Shown here piece after piece: positions 13,350 to 28,426 of a DNA stretch of 64,000 nt. Source of the stretch: Planococcus citri. Taxonomy: Eukaryota > Arthropoda > Insecta > Hemiptera > Pseudococcidae. Made by a program: the position numbers and the translations under genes. Below the pieces are notes generated by a model. The model was given only the letters and a program-made list of their open reading frames with translations. It had not been told where the DNA came from and did not search any database. Positions within the stretch are counted from its first letter, which is position 1, and the number at the start of each line of letters is the position of its first letter. The stretch covers positions 29,484,836 to 29,548,835 of the forward strand of contig NC_088681.1 in assembly GCF_950023065.1 (NCBI RefSeq), written 5' to 3'.

Positions 13350-16300
13350 CACTGCTAGTTAGCACTTTGGAATGTGCAAACCTCTGGTGCTAGAGCACGT
13401 GTTCTGATTTTTGGATTTAAAATTAAGAACCGGCCTGTGCAGACCTCTAGTGTATGGATGGAACCATAGGGATAGAAGCCCACATGCAAAAAATGCTGCA
13501 TCAAATAAACAGAGTACCTAGGACTGAAATACAAAATGAAAACAATGTTGCAAATAAATTATTGTTATTGGGTCACAAGAAATAGAAATTGTGAATGAGT
13601 TCCAATAATCTAGAAGCTCTAATGAACAGCGATGGTAGAGATCTCAAAAAAACTAAGACATAAGAGTATACTGCACTGGCATGCGAAAACAGTTCTAATG
13701 TATTTTTGCAAAACATGAATTATGGGTGCAGTACCTATGTAAGAAGTAAATGGCAGCCTTTGAAAGATAGTGAATTTGTAATTTCTACCAAAGGCTACTA
13801 CAGATCTCATGGGAGATGTAGTAAGAAAATGAAGTAAGTATTTGTTCTATAACTATTTGAATGTACATCTTTACATCATATACCCATATACCCATAAACC
13901 AGATAAACCTATTCTGACTATGCCGCCGCAGCACACTTTGCGGCAATACATATTTCTAATGCGTTGCACACTTCAAATGATACACTATAATTATTTTCTG
14001 TGTAAATAAGAGAGTTGCATATACAAGGCTAAAAGCAAAAGCATAAGTACATGAAATCGTTGACTGGAAAATTATCGTGTGACGAATTTCCACTCAGAAA
14101 CTAACACGCTACTGTTGCCAATAGGCTTCTCGAAAGGTTATTTTCGAACGAATTATCGTTCTTATTTTTGGTATAGAGGTTAGTTTCAAAGGATATTCAC
14201 CGGAGAATTTCCATTATTGGATTTGATCAGCGGAATGGAGGTACGTCTTACCAGCTCGAATATTTGACTGAGTTCGACGAAAAAAAAAAGTTTATTTTTA
14301 CGAGTTTTATTCAACTTTCTATGTGGTTCATGAACTTGTCATAAGGGGTTGTGGAAAAAATAGATTCGAGCGCGAAATTAAATTTTATACAGAGCATTTG
14401 GAATTCTCGACGAGTTGTAATTCGAGCAAATTAATAAAAAACGGCCTAAAACATTCAAATTAGTGTAAAGAGTTTCAATCAAACCCGTCTTTAATTCGAG
14501 TTGAGATTATTTAATGAGGTATGTAAGAAAATTTTTGTCGTGCTTGTTCGAGTGTCGTTCTTACAATATCTTACACTTGGTACCAAAAGGAATATTAGAA
14601 CGAAATTTGTAATTTAAATCAAGTGCCATTTCCCTCTCGGTTTGTCGTCCTTTCAAATAAACCTACAGGGTGATTCAAAGTGAAACTAGTTTTTTTTTGT
14701 ATTTTTGAGAGAGATCTACTGGTATCCGAAAGGAAAGAAAGCAAAGGAATGCTTTGTTCAATTTGAAACTTCTACAAGTTTATACAAACTTCATGAAAAA
14801 ATTTTTCAAATTACGTTTCTATCAGTGAAAATTATTTTTAAAAGTACTAAATTTGCATCCATTTCACGAGAACTGAAGCTCTAAAAAATTTGTAGTAAGC
14901 TTTAGAATAGCTCAAAACTACCATCAACAATAAATGAATGATTGATTGATGGATTTCAGAGGTCACCCTGTTGGAGGACTTGGTGGAATTTTTCCAAAAA
15001 AAAACTTTCCATCGTATATACCTAAAAAACTTTGGGAAAAAATCATACATGTATCTACTTCAGCTCCCCTCGACGTAGGTCAAGCATTAAAAATGCACCA
15101 AACGATTACGGAAAAGAAATGGGAACACTTCTAATCACCTATGATTTTACTTTGGCAACCGTGTGGCCATTTTAAGTTATAATGATATTTTTATGGGTTC
15201 AATGGCTACCTAAGAGCATGACGTAGCCAAGAAGGAAAATATATGAATAAGTATCCCTATAAGAGGAAATATCGAACACTCCTTTTTTCTTTTTCAGCAG
15301 ATTGAAGCATCTCAAATAATACTTTCCGCGTTCGTGGGTAAAAATCCCCATTCTATAACAATGTTTGCGAAAAGTATTCGAGTTTATAACATGGCAACCT
15401 TTCTGATAAGCTCGACTCGCCTCAAGATGCCCTTATTATTTTAAAATAATGCGGTTTTCCAATTAATAACGAGGTACCAGTATATTTACCTAAATTATAT
15501 CTCATCTCGAAGGGGAACAAATGGATAAATTTAGGAAAAGCGAAGAGCTTACTTTGATATCTTATTAAAGCAAAGCGGCGAAACCATTACGTAAAATAGG
15601 CGAAAGGGGAGAGGAAGAGAGACACCTAAAATCCGAACACGAAGAGAAGGGTATGTATCTACCACTCATATCATTAAGCTTAGGTAAAATTACACCGATC
15701 GGGAAAGCGGCGTCGATAAAAATTATATTTTTTCGCTCGTATCGATTAGACGAATTGTTTTCTGATAGAAAATTCGTCGAAAATGATTTTTTAATAGAAA
15801 ATTCTTCCCTATCAGTGGTATAAATTACAGGTTGCGTGTTGCATATTTAAATATACACGTCAAACCGCACGATTATTTTAACCATCTAATGAAATAGTAA
15901 TCACTGAAGGGTTATTTACATTTCGCAATCCCTTGTTACGGAAATTTTCTCCGTATTTGCTTCCAAATAGAAAACTTTCTCTCAAACCGATGTTATCGCG
16001 TCTCTTAACTAAACAGCTTAAAAACTTTACCTGCGATAGAATCTTTCTCACAAGCGCAATAAACTATAATGCTACTTTTGGTGCCAGCTAACGATTATAA
16101 AGATGTTAGCGAAAAGCAAAATGAATTTTATACGTCGAACGAAAATCTCGTTTATTGTCTAAATGAAGTATATATCTCTAGTTTTCCTTTCGAGATAGCT
16201 TTTCTCCTTTCTTATAAAAATAACGTGTGAATTGTGTATCACAGTTAACCAATCACAGTCGAATGAGATTTACTCGATGATGGAAGAAAAAACATTAACC

Positions 16301-17700
16301 TGTTGAGATATCAAATTCTTCGTAGGCGAAATAAAATTTGACAGACTTGTTGAAAAAAAATTCCATTCGAATCGTCATTCACCTCGCGGGAGAATGTGAA
16401 AACCCAAAGCTTTGAATTTCTTTCGATTAATGTCAAAAGGATTCACGTTACACGAATATATATATATTTTTTTCATTCAATTTCATAATCCCAGCCACGT
16501 TCCGAGTAGACATTTTCAATGGTGATTCAGTTTATTCTGAAAAATACCAAAAATACCTTGTAAAAAAAAATATCTACTTTGGAGATTCGAGTTTCAAGTT
16601 GTTTAAATTATTAAAAAGTAAATCACAACAGCGAACCCATAGCCTCGTAAAGTAGGTATCATCTTGAAAATTACCTAGTTTCAGAAAATATTCCTTACTT
16701 TTTCTCCAAGGAGAAAACAGCAGAGACATTTTCTCAACCTGATGAGATTTTTAAAATAATTTTATCCTCTGTTAATTGGAAAATTTTTCCAGGTCGAGAC
16801 AAATTATTATTAAAAACCTAGCACGAGAGTCGGACTTTTCCTCCTTAGATAATTTGATCTCGGCCAAACGATAATTTTTGTTTAATATTTCTTCAATCTT
16901 ATACAACGACGACAAGTCGTTTATTTTCATTCGAATCTTATTTTTTTCCTAATAGGCGTTGAGAATTTTCATAAGAAGGCTTACTATATAGAGATTCGTT
17001 CATAATGAATTAAAAGCGTAGGTGAACAGACGCACTTCTTAATTAATGACGTAATAAACATGTAAAAAAAATGCCTACATTCTTAAAAGCATTCGTAGAT
17101 GCTGTGAATTTTCAAGTATCTGAAAAAACAACGTACCTAGTGCTTATACCTTTTAACGAAACGCGTGCACTTAACAAACCTACCTACCTCTCACTCTACC
17201 AACCGTATTAGCTAAAGAGTTCAATGGATTTGTGGTAACCAAATGTCGCATTAATTATTTACCACGAGCTGTGACTTTGACCGAAGAACAACGCACTCTT
17301 GCACACGATAACCTCAACAAATACCAAAATTACTTACTGTGCTAATACCTTATTTAGCAAATTATGCTTAAATATGCGCGTCTAAAAACATAATTTAAAC
17401 CAACAAATAGCATTATAAAGAAGTGTATAGGGAAGTTCCATCTTTCATCACAGTTATCATACCATAATTTCATTTTTCGTTGAATATTAAATGCAGCTTT
17501 CACCCCATTCAAGAGTACAAGTTGAACCGAACAGCAAATCCCCTGATAATTTTAGCTACAAAAATATACAAACAAAACACCCGTAAGCATAAATTGAATT
17601 TTTCAAAACAGTAAAAGCTTAATTTAAAGCATTTTTAATTAGTCCGATTATTTTTTTTTAGAAAATGCAGCGTATTACAGACTAACAGTTATAGTATTGA
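13350..17700. other. Intergenic DNA, no gene recognised
   Basis: AT-rich sequence with only short, family-less frames. A weak pair of 'cagggtga'-type ends at 14666 and 14963 could bound a 300-bp element but is too short to call. Nothing else is supported. Confidence 0.6.
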
Positions 17701-17839
17701 CACCTCAAGAGGAGTGTGTAAGACTGAATTGTAGTAGTGGGAGAGTCATTCCGCCTCAATTTGACTAACATTTTTGAGTCATATCCTTCGATAGAAGTCC
17801 AAAAAATTTGTTTCATTTGTGTGGCACATGAAATAGTAC

Positions 17840-18260
17840 CTATTCCAATACGATCTTACTCTGAATATGGAAATCATTACCTATTTGCTAAACTTTCACC
17901 TATTTGGGGAGGTTCTAGGGACTATGGGTGAGGTTAATTTGAAAAACTAAGGCTATATTCGTGTTCAGCGATATCGAAAACATACTATTTCATGGGTTAC
18001 CAAATGAAACCATTTTTCTGACTTTTACCTCCTTGGGGAGGTGCTGGGGGCCGTGGATGGGGGTCCAATCAAAAATCTGACGTCATATTCGTGTTCAGCG
18101 TCACCAAAAACATACTATTTCATGTGTCGCACGAACAAAACACTTTTTTGAACTTTTACCCCATTTGGGGAGGTGCTGAGGGCCCTGGATGGGGTCCAAT
18201 CAAAAATCTGACTATATATTCGTGTTTAGCGTTACCAAAAACATAGAATTCGATATATCA
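17840..18260 (+). repeat. Tandem repeat, about 131-bp unit, 3 copies
   Basis: The phrases 'ttggggaggt', 'gggtccaatcaaaaatctga', 'tattcgtgtt.agcg' and 'aaaaacatactatttcat' recur in the same order. Successive copies of the 'ggggaggt' phrase start near 17903, 18033 and 18165. Divergence between copies is moderate. A short frame crossing the array (18189-18437) is probably incidental. Confidence 0.7.
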
Positions 18261-18769
18261 CGTGCCCCAGATTTATTTTTAAAAGTTTTGCTCAAATTTG
18301 GGGGAGGGGTTGCTCCCACTCCATTGAAAGATCTCATCTCGAAAATTGAATATTTCGAAAAAAAGCATCAAAGGTACATCTATGAACATTTTTTCAGATT
18401 TTTAAATGGTAGCTACCACTTACAGCGCCATTTTTAAATTTGAACTTTTAATTTGAAAGTTCAACTTCCAACTTTTTACAATTTCAAATTAGTTAAAAAG
18501 TTCAAAATGCAATGCCCTTTCGAACTGTGAAATCAGTTTTGATCATAGTATCATAGCTTTGGAGGTATGCGTTGCTGAAGTTGAGTACCTCGAGACAATG
18601 TGAAAATAATTGAAGCCCTCCCACCCGCCTCCTGAGGGGGTTAGGACCACACTGATTGCGGGTTTCTTACTTGATGGGTGGATAGACAGCTTGTAAAAAA
18701 AAATTGAGCGAGACTTCCATCAATTTTGTTCAAGTTGATAAGGAACGAATGATATCAAAAATGTATTCT

Positions 18770-18826
18770 CGTATTTACGGCGAACTGGTTATGCAATTCT
18801 ATTAACATCTTTGAAATACTGCGGCT
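18770..18826 (+). repeat. Short dispersed repeat, copy 2
   Basis: Partner of 5808-5866, with the same orientation and about 55 bp alike. Just downstream the two loci diverge completely. Confidence 0.6.
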
Positions 18827-18829
18827 GGT

Positions 18830-21750
18830 TTTGTTTTCAAAGGTGCTTTATGATGAATATGAGCCGATTTTTTAAATCCAGCCTCTTCTGACCCCTTCTT
18901 CGCTTTACCACTGCTTCAAAAAAATTAATGTCTCCAGTTTACTTACAAAGTTTTTGTGATAGTCAAACCTGAAAAACACACCTACTTCTCCTCCTTAGCC
19001 TTCAAAGAGTCAAAATAGTCTTCAAATTGTCATCAGAATTCAAAAAATTGTTGAAATATTGAGTGGAATATCGTCGGTTGAGTTCTTGTTAAGATACTTT
19101 ACTGTTCAACGCTCATTTTAAATTTTTTTGAAAATAGGTATGGTGTAAAATTGATGAAAATATGTAAATTAGCGCGATTTAAACCCTTCAAAAAAAAGAT
19201 TGTACATATTTTCTAGTCATCTTTGGAATTTTAAAAGTGTCAGGAATACGAAAAAACGCCACCTCAATTTTGTGATAATTATGTAGGTATAGAAATGAGC
19301 TTGAATGATCGTTTCGAGGAAATTGAGAGAATCTTTATTATTCATTTTTTTTCTCAGTTCAATTTTTCAGTCAAACTTCTCACATTTTAATCTGATTAAA
19401 ACCTGGTTAGATCGAATTGGATGCCTCCATAGAATGCTCGGATTTTATGAGGTCTGATCAGTGAGATCCATTCAGGTCCCTCCTACATTGAATCTCATCA
19501 CGTCATCACGTATGGACAAATCTAATTCCACGAAAACTTTGCTCTGACCAGATTAAATTGAATCCATGGAATGTTCAAATTCAGTGTTGCAATCAAATTT
19601 TTAGAATCAAATCTCTTATACTGTGATCAATTAGGTACACCTGAATTCCATTTATTGAAAACCAATATGATTCCAAAAACTGCCTAACCTGGTATTAAAA
19701 TATGTACACGTTTCAACGTCAGTTATGCCAGATTACAGCTTAATATTTATTCAGGCTTTCAAAAGTTATAACCTTCTCTCTGGTTCCTTCCTTGGTAAAA
19801 GTTTCTGCTTAGGTTGGTATTTTGACAGAATGTAGGAGTATATTCCGAGACAGCGCATTTCATTAATGCTGTTTTTTCTAAGGCACGTCTAATAGAGAAA
19901 CAGCGTTTAATTTAATCTACAAAAATTAAGTTAAAAATTTAAAGGTACCTACCTAACGATTAAAGTAATAGGTGCAAAAAGTCTTGGCGGGATCGTAAAG
20001 TTTTAGCATACTTCATTTTCAATCTTTCATAATCTGAAGAAGGAACGTTGAAAGTGAAAAAGATTTCAGTGGGAATTTTCATTCCGAGAAAGGGTTAAAA
20101 CTAAAAGGATAGAGAATCAACTTCTGTTCAAAAACTTTGAAACCCCCAAGTTTAGGAAACGGTTCCGTCATAGCGTTGGAAAAAATAAAAAGAGAAGAAA
20201 GAGAAGTCAAAAAATTAGATAAAATAAAAAAATCACGCCGCTTTCGTAATTTGTTTTTTTAAAATTAATTTACTCGGCTATTTTTCATTACTATAAATCC
20301 GGCCGATGCGCGATGGAATTATTCAAATATTTTTTCACAAAGTATTAAAAAATTCTTGGACGCGCGTATCCAAAAAAAATAAAAAAAAGGAGATTAAAAA
20401 CGAAAAGCAAAGCTCCACAAATAAAATAAGTTCAGTCTGTTGTTAACGAAGGGTATAAAAAGAAAATAAGAAAAAAAGACAACGTGGTAACTTTGTCTTT
20501 CGGCGAAGTGAAAAAAAAACTTTTTAAATAAAAGCTCAACTTTTAATATTGAAATAATACCCTGAACTTGCTGTTTTGTTTTGACTTTTGTGTATTAGTT
20601 TACTTTCGTACGAGTAGGTAGGGGTTCGATACTCCTACCTGTATGAGGATTACCTACGTATCTATTGCGAGGGTCTCTTGAAATGGAATCTGTCGGAATA
20701 TTTGACGCCTCGCGGATATAAAAGCTTGATAAATATTGAAAGAAATTTTTTTAAATCGTAGATAGGCGGAAAAAAAAAGGGTTGAAAATGGTATTAAATT
20801 TGTATTGCTGCAGTACCTACAGGAAATGTATTGTAGAAATACGCCGAAACGAGCTTTTTATCTCGTTAGGCTTTTAATTGAGCGACATCCGTTTTCAAAT
20901 GCTTGGCTGTAGCCTGTAGCCGCGCCTCTTTGCTTTTCGAATAATCGTGCGAGTTGTTTTATTAGCGAAAATTTCCCGCCGAATCATTAATCAAGCGAGG
21001 GACGCTTTTGTCGAGGGGTTTTATTTCACGGCAGTTTCGCAGCTTCGTGGCGCACTGCGCTGTTCTTTTATTAAAACTTTTTCGCTTTTTATACTTCGCT
21101 CTCGAATATATATACGCAGATATATTTTTTAGCGGGTGTGTTATTCGTCTCACGACCATGAAAATTTCGGTTTCATCGTCGTCGCGTGTAACAGGTGTTG
21201 AAGGGGAGATGATGTCCGGCCTTTTTTTTCCATCCGCGCATTAAAAATGCCGGGTACGATTAAGAGTTGTCCGGCGGTACACGACTGTTATTAATATTAG
21301 AGGTATGAATATCATAAATGTACAGATTGCAGACTATGTCCCTCTTTGATGTGTTTTATACATACAAGGATGTCTCATTTGAGAGTGACCACTTTTCTCC
21401 AGAGACTTGGGCATCTCATCTTGAGTTTATACAGGGTGGATCACGGATTTTGACCAAATTCAGCGAACACCTTTACTTTGAGTTGGAAATCACTCAGAAA
21501 ATTATTTTGGCTCCGGAGGTGCCCCTTGAGTTGAGATGTGGACTCTCAAAGAGGGAAGTTTTGGGAAAAATGAACCAGTTCCTAAAGATATGCAAGACCG
21601 GTTTTAAAATTCTACTGAGTGGATGGAAATTTGCAAACCGCTTAATTTTTCCTATAAAATCGTGTTTTGAAAATTTTTTTTCTCAATATGTATTAATTCA
21701 GTCAAAACATCGAAAGATATCATTTTCGAACGTGGGAAAATCTTTTGGAA
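18830..21750. other. Intergenic DNA, no gene recognised
   Basis: AT-rich sequence. The frame at 21318-21758 (146 codons) has no recognisable domain and begins next to a 'tacagggtggatcacgg' phrase typical of repetitive DNA, so it is not called. At 20280-21250 the base composition is less AT-rich, but no conserved coding pattern is visible. Confidence 0.5.
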
Positions 21751-21754
21751 TACA

Positions 21755-22525
21755 GTGATGCCAATTTTTTGGTCACTGTTATTGCCTATTTCAAACAAGC
21801 GAAAAAAAATTGATGAGTTTTTGGCTACTTTTTTTGTTAAAACTGGAATTGAAAAGGCTATAAGCATCCAACTAAATGCACAAATTTTGGCTCATTGACA
21901 CTGCAAAAAAAATCAAATTGGCACGTTTGCATTGCAAAAAAAACTTATTTCATTTCTAGGCGTTTCTTGGTCGTATTGGATCCTTTATGGACTTATGGTG
22001 CGTCGAAATCGAATCTTGCTCAGTTTTTTTGGTCACTGTTGCCAATTTCAAAAAACCGAAAAAAATTGATGAATTTTTGTGGCTTCTTTTCTCGTTGAAA
22101 CTGGAATTGAAAAGGCTAAAAGCATCCAAACACACACATTTTGGCTCATTGTCATTGTAAAAAAAATCAAATGGGCACGTTTGCATTGCTAAAAAAACGT
22201 TTCTCATTTCTACGCGTTTTTTGGTCGTATTTGATCCTTTATGGTGCGTCGAGATGGATTATTCAGTTTTTTTGGTCACTGTTGCCAATTTCAAAAAACC
22301 AAAAAAAAAAAATGACGAGTTTTTAGCTACTTTTCTTGCCGAAACTGGAATTAAAAAGCATTTAAAAAGGCTAAAAACATTCAAGTGCACAAATTGTGGC
22401 TCATTGCTATTGCAAAAAAATCCGAATTGGCACGTTTGCATCGCAAAAAAAACTTTTTTCATTTCTAGGCGTTTTTAGGTCGTATTTGATCCTACGTGGT
22501 GCGTCGAGATCGAATCTTGTTCAGT
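21755..22525 (+). repeat. Tandem repeat, about 245-260-bp unit, 3 copies
   Basis: Copies begin near 21772, 22032 and 22275 with 'ggtcactgtt...gcc'. Each continues with 'aaaattgatga.ttttt', 'aaactggaatt.aaaa', 'ggctcattg', 'ggcacgtttgcatt' and 'tttctaggcgttt.ttggtcg'. The unit is long and the copies clearly homologous. The short frames inside are products of the repeat. Confidence 0.75.
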
Positions 22526-22529
22526 AATG

Positions 22530-25500
22530 GAATATTCCAGAAACACTGAAACTAAAAACGAGGTCAGCGTAAGCATTATGTATTTTCTGTGCTTTAGGTA
22601 ATCTCAGTTTATTTGCTCGGCCATTATAAAAACCTGAGCGAGTCTAAAGTCTATTTAAAATCATTCAGTGTAGAATTGAAATTTTCTCCAAAAAAGAAGT
22701 TCATCGAAGTCTGAAATTCTTACAATGTAGACCTGCGGTCTTATAATAAACTTTTCACATTAAATACGAGTACCAATATTGATTTTTCCAGGTAACGACC
22801 AAGTAAACGATTAGGTAAAAGGGTAAAATAAAGAATAACGTGAAAAAAAGGAAGGAGAAAGAGAGAAAGTAATAGAAAAGGTTCCGTTGAACTATAGGTA
22901 TTCAAATCATGTTGATCAAGGGTGTCAGCGACATTAAAATTTTAAATCAACTTAGAAAATTACCAATGAGGAAAACGAATCGTTGATTTTTAATTGTTTT
23001 TTTTTGTCGTCGCGTTAACTTTTTAATTAATGTCATAATCGTATTTAAAAACATTTAGAAAATTTTATTACATGTCTTCTTTTTTTTCAAATTGTCTCAA
23101 TGTTGAATTACTATTTCGTAATAATTACGTTTTGAATAATTTATTTAAATTTAGCGAATTCATGTCTTAAAGCTTATTGTTTCACTTGCAGCATTTCTTC
23201 ATATAAATCTATATTTCCAAATGGGCAGCGAATTTCACGAAGAAATGGTTTTTCTTTTTTTTTTTTTTTCTAGTCTTTCGGGAATATCGTTGATCTTGGT
23301 AGGTTGACTTTTTTCTTTTCTTTTTTTAACGATGCGCTCGTATTTTAACCAAAAAATATATACAAGGAGTTACCATTACGTAAATGTTGAAATTTTATCC
23401 ATTTACCAACATAATGAAAGCGAACTGTATGCCCATTCAAGCAAAATAAGCTTGCCGAATAAACCTTCGGTTTTTTTCACCGACTATATTGAAAAATTAA
23501 AAAGAATATTATATCCGTAAGATAGCTCGCCTCAGCTACGCTTTTGTATAGAATGAGGAATATTTTTTCGTTAAAAAAAATCCGATTATCCTACCTGAAG
23601 TATTCTTTTTGGGAAATTCAACAAGTGTCCCATTTATCTATTTGATTCGTTATGTTTTCTGATGGTCTAGTCGCATGCTAGCTGTATAAATGACGAATAG
23701 CTGTTATTCGAGTATTTTCGCCCCGTTTTTAGTTTTTAGGCGAGCTAATTTTCCAAAACAAAGTCTGCGTTTTTAAGTACGTAGGTAATTTCGCGGGTGA
23801 AATTTTATAAAATAACAGAATGTCGAAGAAAATGTAAATTTGACGACAAAATAAACGATGTTGCAGGCTTTTAAGAAAACAACCAGCAAAACGCTTAATT
23901 GCCGAATAATGAATCGGATCATGGAAATAAATGAAAAATTACATCCAAATTGCTAAATGCGTTTAGAATTTGCTTTTTAACCTTGAAATAATAGCGTACA
24001 GAAGATGGGTTTTTGTGATGCGAACTAATTTGCATATTGGTTATACTTTGCGTTTATATTTCGCTGTTTTTGATTTCCATTTATTCATGATGAATACACG
24101 TGCTTGCTTATGTAACATATGTGCACCAATTATTGATATAAATTTCATCAAGGGGAAAAAAGAATGGTGAGATGAAAGTACGTAGATATTGAGATAGCTT
24201 TTTTCATGGTTCCAATTTTCAAAAGTATCTTTTTGTGAAAAAGTCCCTTACAAGGAAATTTTACATGCTTGTGTATTCTGATTAAGCTGAAATTTATCTC
24301 TTTGAAAAAGCATATCATGCAGACCTAAGAACCAAATTTGAGCTTCTAAAGTTGATTTTTCGATTTATGGTGAATTTTTGAAAATGGCGGAAATCCTATT
24401 GGTAAATGGAAACAAAAAAGTCAAAAACTTATTTGCAAAATCCAAGACTTTTAGCAATATTCAACTTATATTTTTAACTCTTGGAGATTGGGAGCTCGTG
24501 ACATCATCTAAACTTCAATTTGCAACAAAATTAAAAATGGTAAATTATTTTCTAAAAAATAAGATGGTTTTGAAATTTATATAAAACATTGAATCCATTA
24601 CATATTTTGTTAATTCACTGGAAAAAAAATTTAGTAAAACCCCCTCTCCCCCTCATGCATCATTTTTTGTTTGATTTTTTCAAAAGTAAGCCTATAGCGT
24701 CATCAGGTTATCGAACGTTCGTTTCATAAGGAAAATGCACTATGCAACATATTCAACACATTTGAAAAGCGTTATTAAAATTGAATGTTCGAAACGCCGT
24801 AAATAATCCTCGCTCGGGTCCCGCATTTGTGCAAAAACGACCTGTTTGTTGTGAAAAAAAAGGCAATCACGTTTGAAAACACTTATTCAACGTATAAGTC
24901 GACGTTGTCGCACAAAGTTTCGAATATATTTAGTTGGTTTCTCTTCGGCAGTATAGACGAGAAATGTACGGCATTAGATGGAACAGCTTTTAGTACATAT
25001 AGGAACCATATTGATTTGTATACATACGTACAATCTCTATCCGCAATTCCCTGCAGATTATCAAAAAAGTGTTTGTCAATCTTCGTCAAATTCTGGCGAA
25101 TTGTTTCGTCCTGATAATGTTGGGATCGAACATACGGAATAATGCAGTTGTATAATCACTCAAAGCCATCAATGGAAACTGACGATGAATAGAAATAGTC
25201 GACGTGATTTTTGCGACTGATTCGCCATCACTACTGGGTGGGCTTATGAGAATCACGCGTGTGGAAACTAATATTGAATTTTTTGGCATAAAATTATTTC
25301 AATCTGATTATCATCAATCACAATGTCACATATGTACATTCGATCGTATTATTATTGGTCGAATATACCTACCTTTTACAGGAAATACCCCAAAGACTGC
25401 GTATAGAAGAAAAAAAATGACTGAAATTGAGGCATTTTTTTACGTTTTTTTTTTCAACTCTTTATTTTGTATAAAAGAAAGAAAGAAAAAAAGGACGATT

Positions 25501-28420
25501 CATCTTCTAAAATAAATAAAGTGTAGAAATTTCTTGGATGTGAAATTCGTCAACAGCTCTGAACAGAGAATTCTGAGAGAAAAGCTTTTTAATTTTTTTA
25601 CTTTTTTTACAAGATCGCCTGTTTCTTTTTCTCTTTGTATAAGTAATCTTTGTTAATAAACTCGCTGCTGCTGTGAGAAAAAAAAAGAGCAGTGTTATTG
25701 CCTTTGTTCCCGGTTTGTTTTTATTTATCCGCAAATGTTTCTAAAGGTGAGTGGCAACGCTGAGAAAGAAATTAATTTCATCAAAAATGTTACTCATATT
25801 GACGATAGAATTCGTCTTCGATACATAGGTACATTTGTATTTGTATTTCCCGAATTGTTACTTTCTCGATTTGCCATTTAAATTTCAAGTATTATTTGAA
25901 ATTTTTAAAGGAATTTTTTTCAAACTTTAAAATCAAACAACTATTCCATAGGAAAAATGTAACAATAATGAATGATGTAAGACATAAACGTGTTGGTTGA
26001 TAACTTAGTACAGTTTTAAGCATGGATGGTGTATGTATAGATGGCTATCCTCAAGGGAAAACATGGCAGCTGCGCATACTTGGTATTTGTATGTACATAT
26101 GTAGGTGAAGATCTAATCTTGACATTTCGACTTCCGGTTTCATCTAAACATCTCTGTTGAAGCATAGGTACAAAGTACAAACTAACGTTAGGACTTTGAA
26201 TGTAAGAACTAGGAACTCGTTTAGTGTAGTCTTTTGATGCATTGCATTTATAACGAAGAGGAAGACCTGTCTGGTTGTATGTTCATTAACACGTGCTCGC
26301 GTTCATTTGAGTTTCATGTTAGATTACTACTATTTCGTGGATCACTTCACTTAGGTAGGTACGTATGTATTTTTATTGCTAACTAACTATAGTGAGTATT
26401 AAAATCATATTATCTTGAAAGTGTTTGGTGAGATTATTTTTGAAAATACACACGCAGATCGCTGAAATGATCGAAAATTGAATATCGCCCACTTAATACC
26501 TACTTAGAGATAGTCAATCTATGTATCATGAACTCAATAGGTAGGCACATTTTAGAAATTGAACACGATACTGGTTTTGTAATAATATTAAAATGACAAA
26601 ATTGCACTAAAATACCCAAATGATGATCACAATATGTAGGTATGAGCTCGATCTTTTGTGACCCTCTTTTTTGCTCAAACTTTTGAAAATATCAAACATT
26701 TTGAATTTTTTTTTTCAAAGTTTTACATGATTTGATACATATGTATAAATAGGGCTAAGGGCCCTATTTTTTATCCCCCTAATGGCATTATTCGGAATTT
26801 TTTTGATCTAATGAAGTTAGAGAAAAACTAAAAAAGCCTGTTAAAATCAGAATATATTGCTCAACAAGATTCGGTTTTCATAAAATCTTTAATTTAATTA
26901 GGTTGGGGCAACGCGCCAATTTTTTTTTACCCCTTCAGGACATTTTTTAAAGACTCAATACTCATTGTCTAACAGGATGTACGTATACGGTATAACGGTC
27001 ATGAAAGTCATGAAATAGTCATGAATTTTTCTGGAAACACAATTTAAATTTTTTTTAAAATCCCATAAAATAAAATAAAAATAAAAAATTTGTTCAAAAA
27101 ATCAGAAAAATGAAGAAAACAGAAATACCTAATTTTTGATCCGGTAAAAGTTTGTCTTTTTGCCTATATGGGACCTTTTTTTCAAACAAGTCAGAAAAAA
27201 GTCCTCCTCTTTGTCCGAAGATCGTTTTTCCCCCGAATTTCCAAATAATCCTGTAATTTAATCAAAATCAACCGAAAAATGAAAACTCAATTTTTCAGAA
27301 TTTTCATTTTTTTTAGCGTCAAAATAAGCAATTAAATAGGTAGGTACTACAATAGTAAAAAATTAAATTATTTTGTTAATGAAAACCGATTGATCATTTC
27401 CATTGTTTGATGTATTTTCTTGATTATTTTTTTGTTTAAAATTTTTTTTGTGAAAATAAAAGGGGATGAGGATAAGCACATTTCCAATTTTGAAAATGTC
27501 CTTCCAAAAAAAACTCTCTTTTTAGTTTTCAGATTTTGCTAGACACCCTTCTTATTTACCTACTGGGTTTGAGAGCTGCGATAATTAAACGAGAAGTATA
27601 CATATAGACAGTTTTCGTTGATGAAATGGAAATGTTCTGGCATTTCAAGATATTTAATTATTATTTTTTTGAGGGGGGGAGGAGAGGTTGTTTTCATGCG
27701 GAAAAATGTGAAAAATACGTCATGAAAAATCATGAAAAAGTCGTGATTTTATGTCTTGTAGTTTTGTTGGACACCCAGTCTAGTCATCGTAGAGAAAAAC
27801 TGAGTAGCTCGTTGAAATCAGCGTTTATTTTTCATCATAGGATGACCACAAGAAATTATTTCTTACTCACTGCTCTTAAAATTTTACCCTAATATCATAA
27901 TTTTTTTAACCTCCTTTATTTTGAGAGACGTCTGCGATTTTAACCCACAATATAATCATTCTAGAGTAAAAATCATTAATTAATCATAAAGTAGTGGAAA
28001 CTTCTCAAAAAAATCAGGTTTCGAAACATAGAAAATGCACAATAATGCTCTTAACTACCTGTCACGTTCTTGCAAGATTTTATTTTAAAATTTTTAATGC
28101 TGTTACTTGAAAAATGTCAAGGTAGTCTGTAGTTTGTAAATATGACTTTTTTTCGTGTTCAGATGTTCAATTTCGTCGCTATCTCCGCTCGTCATAAATA
28201 GTGCGTTGTTGAATTCAAATAAAATGTAAATGCGATTTCATTAAGTAGGTACCTACTTCCAAATATCCACCTTTTAAGAAAAATTGCAACGTTGCCCCTA
28301 TGCCTTCTTAGCCTTGAAATGAGTTAGGTTTAGGTAGTTTTGGTATTTTCATAAGATTAAGCTATTATGGTGATTAAAATTATGTAACTTTTCTGTGAAT
28401 TGAAATCAGTGAAAAGCGAC
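22530..28420. other. Intergenic DNA, no gene recognised
   Basis: AT-rich. Opposing frames of 95-103 codons between 24827 and 25515 lie in slightly less AT-rich sequence but match no family I know. Around 26640-27560 there are phrases such as 'gggctaagggcccta' that look like dispersed repeat remains. Nothing is firm enough to call. Confidence 0.5.
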
Positions 28421-28426
28421 TAAATT

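Noticed and set aside
14666..14970. Possible 305-bp element with CAGGGTGA ends
   Set aside because: The matching ends are only about 8 bp and no duplication or genomic copy can be shown.
21318..21758. 146-codon plus frame
   Set aside because: No domain recognised, adjacent to repeat-like sequence and running into the tandem repeat at 21755.
24827..25515. Opposing frames of 95-103 codons
   Set aside because: Both strands are equally open and neither resembles a known family; I could not choose a coding strand.
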